In this document: positions 31,749-34,853 of the stretch, piece after piece
Position numbering within the stretch: the stretch's first letter is position 1
How the letters are laid out: the number at the start of each line of letters is the position of its first letter
NCBI RefSeq assembly: GCF_009498735.1
Contig: NZ_ML762427.1
Span: forward strand, 61,081-95,933
Source: Gracilibacillus oryzae
Lineage (GTDB): Bacteria; Bacillota; Bacilli; Bacillales; Amphibacillaceae
DNA length: 34,853 nucleotides
Direction: 5' to 3'
Notes under the pieces: generated by a model
The model's input: the letters and a program-made list of their open reading frames with translations, nothing else
Told to the model about the DNA's origin: nothing
Database searches by the model: none
Program-made: the position numbers and the translations under genes

Positions 31749-32981
31749 TTGAAAGAACAAATTATCGAACGGTTTACACGTTATGTAAAAATGAATACAC
31801 AGTCAAACGAAAACAATCCTGAATGCCCATCTACTGAAGAACAGTGGGAATTAGCCCATTTATTAGTTGAAGAGTTAAAGCAAATCGGGATGCAAGATGT
31901 AACAATCGATGAGAATGCTTATGTGATGGCAACATTGCCAAGTAATACGGAAAAAGATTTACCGACGATCGGATTTTTGGCACATATGGATACAGCTACA
32001 GACTTTACTGGAGATGGAGTAAAACCACAGGTTATCGATCATTATCCTGGCGGGGATATCCTTTTAAATGAAGCCAAACAAATTACGCTATCTCCAAGTG
32101 AATTTCCCGAACTTGAGAACTATAAAGGACAAACTATCATCACAACAGATGGCACCACATTACTCGGTGCAGATAATAAAGCAGGAATTGCTGAAATTAT
32201 GACAGCAATGGAATATTTAATTCAACATCCGGAGATCCCGCACGGAACGATTCGTGTTGCTTTTACACCTGATGAGGAAATCGGCAGAGGACCGCATAAA
32301 TTCGATGTTGCCGCATTTGGTGCAGACTTTGCCTATACGATTGATGGAGGACCAATTGGTGAACTGCAATATGAGAGCTTTAATGCTGCTGCAGCAAAAA
32401 TAACGGTAAAAGGAAACAATGTTCATCCTGGAACAGCGAAAGGGAAAATGATTCATGCATTGAAATTAGCCATGCACATACATGGACAATTACCAGCAGA
32501 CCAGGCACCAGAACATACCGAAGAATACGAAGGCTTTTATCACCTGCTTTCATTAGAAGGAGACGTGGAACAAGCCAAGCTGTACTATATTATCAGAGAC
32601 CATAACAGAGAGAAATTCGAACAGAAAAAACAATACATTCAATCATTAGTTGATGAGATAAATAAAACATATACGAATGCAGCAACACTCGAAATGAAAG
32701 ATCAATATTACAACATGGCGGAAAAAATTGAACCAGTCAAACATATTGTCGATTTAGCGTATGAAGCAATGGAAGCAGTTGGTGTCACACCACAAGTGAA
32801 ACCGATCCGCGGCGGTACAGACGGCTCCCAATTATCCTTTATGGGCTTGCCTACTCCTAACATATTTACTGGCGGCGAGAACTTTCACGGCAAATACGAA
32901 TATGTGTCAGTTGACCATATGTTAAAAGCAGTGGATACCATTGTAAAAATAGCAGAATTACAAACAAAGAAATCTTCTTAA
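31749..32981 (+). CDS. pepT: Tripeptide aminopeptidase (peptidase T)
   Basis: A cytosolic M20 zinc peptidase of 410 residues that removes N-terminal residues from tripeptides. Zinc-binding region [11 protein letters not shown] (His79, Asp81), bridging Asp142 in LLGADNKAG, and catalytic Glu176/177 in [12 protein letters not shown]. The start is TTG: the N-terminus [18 protein letters not shown] lines up with B. subtilis PepT, and no ATG fits better. AAAGGA precedes it by about ten bases, so initiation may be weak. Single gene with its own terminator. Confidence 0.96.
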   Translation: MKEQIIERFTRYVKMNTQSNENNPECPSTEEQWELAHLLVEELKQIGMQDVTIDENAYVMATLPSNTEKDLPTIGFLAHMDTATDFTGDGVKPQVIDHYPGGDILLNEAKQITLSPSEFPELENYKGQTIITTDGTTLLGADNKAGIAEIMTAMEYLIQHPEIPHGTIRVAFTPDEEIGRGPHKFDVAAFGADFAYTIDGGPIGELQYESFNAAAAKITVKGNNVHPGTAKGKMIHALKLAMHIHGQLPADQAPEHTEEYEGFYHLLSLEGDVEQAKLYYIIRDHNREKFEQKKQYIQSLVDEINKTYTNAATLEMKDQYYNMAEKIEPVKHIVDLAYEAMEAVGVTPQVKPIRGGTDGSQLSFMGLPTPNIFTGGENFHGKYEYVSVDHMLKAVDTIVKIAELQTKKSS

Positions 32982-32987
32982 ATAAAC

Positions 32988-33031
32988 AAAAGTAGTACAG
33001 ACCAAGTCAATGGTTTGTGCTACTTTTTTTC
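32988..33031 (+). terminator. pepT terminator
   Basis: AAAGTAG-ACA-GACCA pairs with TGGTT-TGT-CTACTTT (small internal mismatch), six-base loop, then a T-run. It starts seven bases after the pepT stop. Confidence 0.88.
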
Positions 33032-33135
33032 TTGTTGAAAGTCCTCTCTACTTTATTCAAAAGCCAGGAAATTGATCGCTACTATTGCATGATGAACTGA
33101 TTTTCAATCTTTATAAATTCTTAACGAAGATATTG

Positions 33136-33164
33136 TTGACTTATCAATCGCCCTGCCGTAAAAT
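33136..33164 (+). promoter_or_regulatory. Promoter of the tetR-MFS operon
   Basis: TTGACT (33136-33141), a 17-base spacer and TAAAAT (33159-33164). Inverted TGACCA (33172-33177) / TGGTCA (33201-33206) lies between it and the start codon, and TGAC-N6-GTCA (33172-33185) is a shorter palindrome; either could be the repressor's own site. Confidence 0.6.
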
Positions 33165-33220
33165 AATCCACTGACCAATAAGTCATTTTTTTATACCAAG
33201 TGGTCATGAGGGGTGAAAAG

Positions 33221-34057
33221 TTGAACAAAAAAACTGAAATCACAAAAGCAGCATTGGAACTATTTGCAAAAAAAGGTTTCAGCGAAACATCTGTACAGGA
33301 AATTGCAGATACTGTGAAAATTTCCAAGGGTAGTTTTTATAAATACTTCTCCTCCAAACGAGCACTGATGCTTGATTTACTGGAAGAATACCATCTTAAA
33401 ATCATGGACCGGATGAATGAATACGATTGGGCCAAAGAAACATCCAATCAGTCATTAGTAACCTATATTGAACTGGAAATCAAAGCATGGGTGGAACATC
33501 AGTCTTTCTTCTATGTATTATTCAAAGAGTTTCCACCAAAGTGTGATGTGGAGATTACAGAGCGGATTGAAAAACTTCATCAGACAACTATTACGAATCA
33601 CCGGGAAGTTTTTTCCCATATTTATGGTGAAAGATTAGAAAGCTATATCTCAGACCTTGTGCTTCTATTAGAAGGGATATTGAGAGAATCGATTACGCAA
33701 ATCATCATCCATAAACAGCAAGATATCTCACCTGCCAGTATAGCCAGATGGATCAGTCATCATATCAATGTCATTATTCAGCATATGGAAGAAAAAGAAC
33801 CATTGTTGCAATACAACAGACAAGACAGTATTCCTGAATTGATTCAGGATGTTAAGGATCTAATTTCAAGACTGGCCATTTCTTCAGAAAAAACGAAGTA
33901 TAATGAAACAATTACATTAATAGAATCAGAGTGGAAGAAAACTGACAGCAATCCCGTTTTAATGGAAGCATTATTACATTACTTAAAGAAGCATAAAGAC
34001 TTAAAAATAAAAATATGGCAATTAGAACAATTGCTGCTACAGGAGGATGAATCATGA
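33221..34057 (+). CDS. TetR/AcrR family transcriptional repressor
   Basis: 278 residues: an N-terminal helix-turn-helix (about 3-47: TEITKAALELFAKKGF, TSVQEIADTVKISKGSFYKYF) followed by a long helical ligand domain. It is longer than the usual 190-220 residues, with a C-terminal extension of about 70 residues rich in Lys/Glu. TTG 33221 is chosen because GAGGGG lies seven bases upstream; ATG 33206 overlaps that site. Its stop overlaps the exporter's ATG (ATGA), so it most likely controls its own operon and the pump. Confidence 0.88.
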   Translation: MNKKTEITKAALELFAKKGFSETSVQEIADTVKISKGSFYKYFSSKRALMLDLLEEYHLKIMDRMNEYDWAKETSNQSLVTYIELEIKAWVEHQSFFYVLFKEFPPKCDVEITERIEKLHQTTITNHREVFSHIYGERLESYISDLVLLLEGILRESITQIIIHKQQDISPASIARWISHHINVIIQHMEEKEPLLQYNRQDSIPELIQDVKDLISRLAISSEKTKYNETITLIESEWKKTDSNPVLMEALLHYLKKHKDLKIKIWQLEQLLLQEDES

Positions 34058-34853
34058 ACCAGCAAAAGAATATAGAAGAAGTAAGACGGGTACCAATGGT
34101 AGCAGTCATGCTGATCGGTGCTTTTGTAGGTATATTAAATGAAACATTATTAGCAACAGCACTGCCCAGTATAATGGAAGACTTTAATATTCACGAAACA
34201 CAAGTGCAATGGCTAACGACAGCCTTTTTATTAACAAACGGGGTTATGATCCCTATCTCCGCTTTTTTAATTGAGCGATTTACAACAAGACAATTGTTTA
34301 TCACCGCCCTTAGCATCTTTGGTTTAGGTACATTAGTTGCCTCTGTCTCACACAGCTTTGAATTGCTGTTAGCTGCAAGGGTGATCCAGGCATCAGGTTC
34401 AGGAATTATGCTTCCACTAATGATGACAGTAATGCTTGCGATATTCCCTGTGGAAAGACGTGGAGCAGCTATGGGTATGGCGGGTATCGTTATCTCCTTT
34501 GCTCCGGCAATCGGACCGACACTTTCCGGATGGTTACTCGAATTCTTCCCATGGAGAGGATTATTCTACGTCGTATTACCAATCGTTATTATTGCGATTA
34601 TTGTCGCTGCAATCTTTGTTAAAAATGTTACAAAACAAACCTTCCCGAAAATTGATATTATATCCATATTATTATCTTCTTTCGGTTTCGGTGGATTGCT
34701 TTACGGATTCAGCAGTATTGGTGGACATGGACCAGGAGAAGTTTCCTCTGGCATTAATGGCACAGCTATCGCCATTATCGTTAGTGGGGCGATAATTTTA
34801 ACACTGTTTATTATTCGCCAAATGAAAATCAAGAAACCAATGCTTGAATTCCG
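34054..34853 (+). CDS. DHA2-type MFS multidrug exporter, 3' end outside window
   Basis: The first 266 residues of a drug:proton antiporter of the EmrB/QacA (14-segment) type. Seen: ILNETLLATALPSIM in the first segment, WLTTAFLLTNG, the loop ERFTTRQLF, RVIQASGSGIMLPL and the antiporter motif APAIGPTLSGWL. The rest lies past 34853. AGGAGG is eight bases upstream, inside the end of the tetR gene, so the genes are translationally coupled. Closest by pattern to LmrB/YhcA-like exporters; drug range unknown. Confidence 0.92.
   Translation, partial: MNQQKNIEEVRRVPMVAVMLIGAFVGILNETLLATALPSIMEDFNIHETQVQWLTTAFLLTNGVMIPISAFLIERFTTRQLFITALSIFGLGTLVASVSHSFELLLAARVIQASGSGIMLPLMMTVMLAIFPVERRGAAMGMAGIVISFAPAIGPTLSGWLLEFFPWRGLFYVVLPIVIIAIIVAAIFVKNVTKQTFPKIDIISILLSSFGFGGLLYGFSSIGGHGPGEVSSGINGTAIAIIVSGAIILTLFIIRQMKIKKPMLEF

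Overview
The window is a chromosomal segment of a low-GC, Gram-positive, halotolerant member of the Bacillaceae (Oceanobacillus, Virgibacillus or Gracilibacillus-like). This rests on the AT-rich sequence with strong Shine-Dalgarno sites, the ectABC ectoine operon, a B. subtilis-like PepT, type 2 IPP isomerase with a YumC-type reductase, and Fur, PerR, CodY, ArgR and sigma-B style sites. I see no rRNA, tRNA, CRISPR, prophage or insertion sequence. Both ends cut genes: argH on the left and a DHA2-type drug exporter on the right.

Layout. 1-2364: argG-argH (minus) with an ARG box over the promoter. 2463-4846 (minus): an ABC exporter pair plus a DUF4064 membrane protein. 4847-5256 is gene-free; it holds an inverted-repeat operator cluster, a plus-strand promoter and terminator that could bracket a small RNA, and a dispersed repeat. 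5257-6545 (minus): DUF456 membrane protein and a pdxK/thiD-like kinase. 6655-9894 (minus): a thiamine salvage operon thiD-thiM-thiE behind a TPP riboswitch, with a PfpI/DJ-1 protein behind it. 9878-10426: signal peptidase I (minus). 10627-12330 (plus): a CynX-type exporter and two small membrane proteins. 12377-14176: ohr (minus) and a YugJ-like iron alcohol dehydrogenase (plus). 14273-16934: several small or membrane genes (YtzI-like, a basic 35-residue peptide, DUF1360, a BASS transporter, a YlmA-like ATPase). 16972-18960: a second copy of the dispersed repeat, a Fur-box promoter heading a probable small RNA, then katA behind a PerR box. 19002-21666: the ectoine operon with a sigma-B-like promoter and a structured leader. 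21723-26508: a YueI-like gene, an aminotransferase and a three-gene ABC importer, with CodY-like boxes before the last two. 26870-26989: another Bacillaceae repeat. 27101-34853: ilvD, a CwlK-like endopeptidase, fni plus FNR, pepT, and a TetR-MFS pair.

How it fits together. Much of the window is stress and nutrient physiology: osmoprotection (ect), peroxide defence (katA, ohr), iron response (the Fur-box RNA), thiamine salvage, and amino-acid metabolism under arginine (ArgR) and CodY-type control. The least explained signals are the Fur-controlled RNA with C-rich loops upstream of katA, the plus-strand transcript at about 4948-5099, the folded ect leader, and several tiny genes with good ribosome sites. 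All regulator assignments rest on motif reading only.
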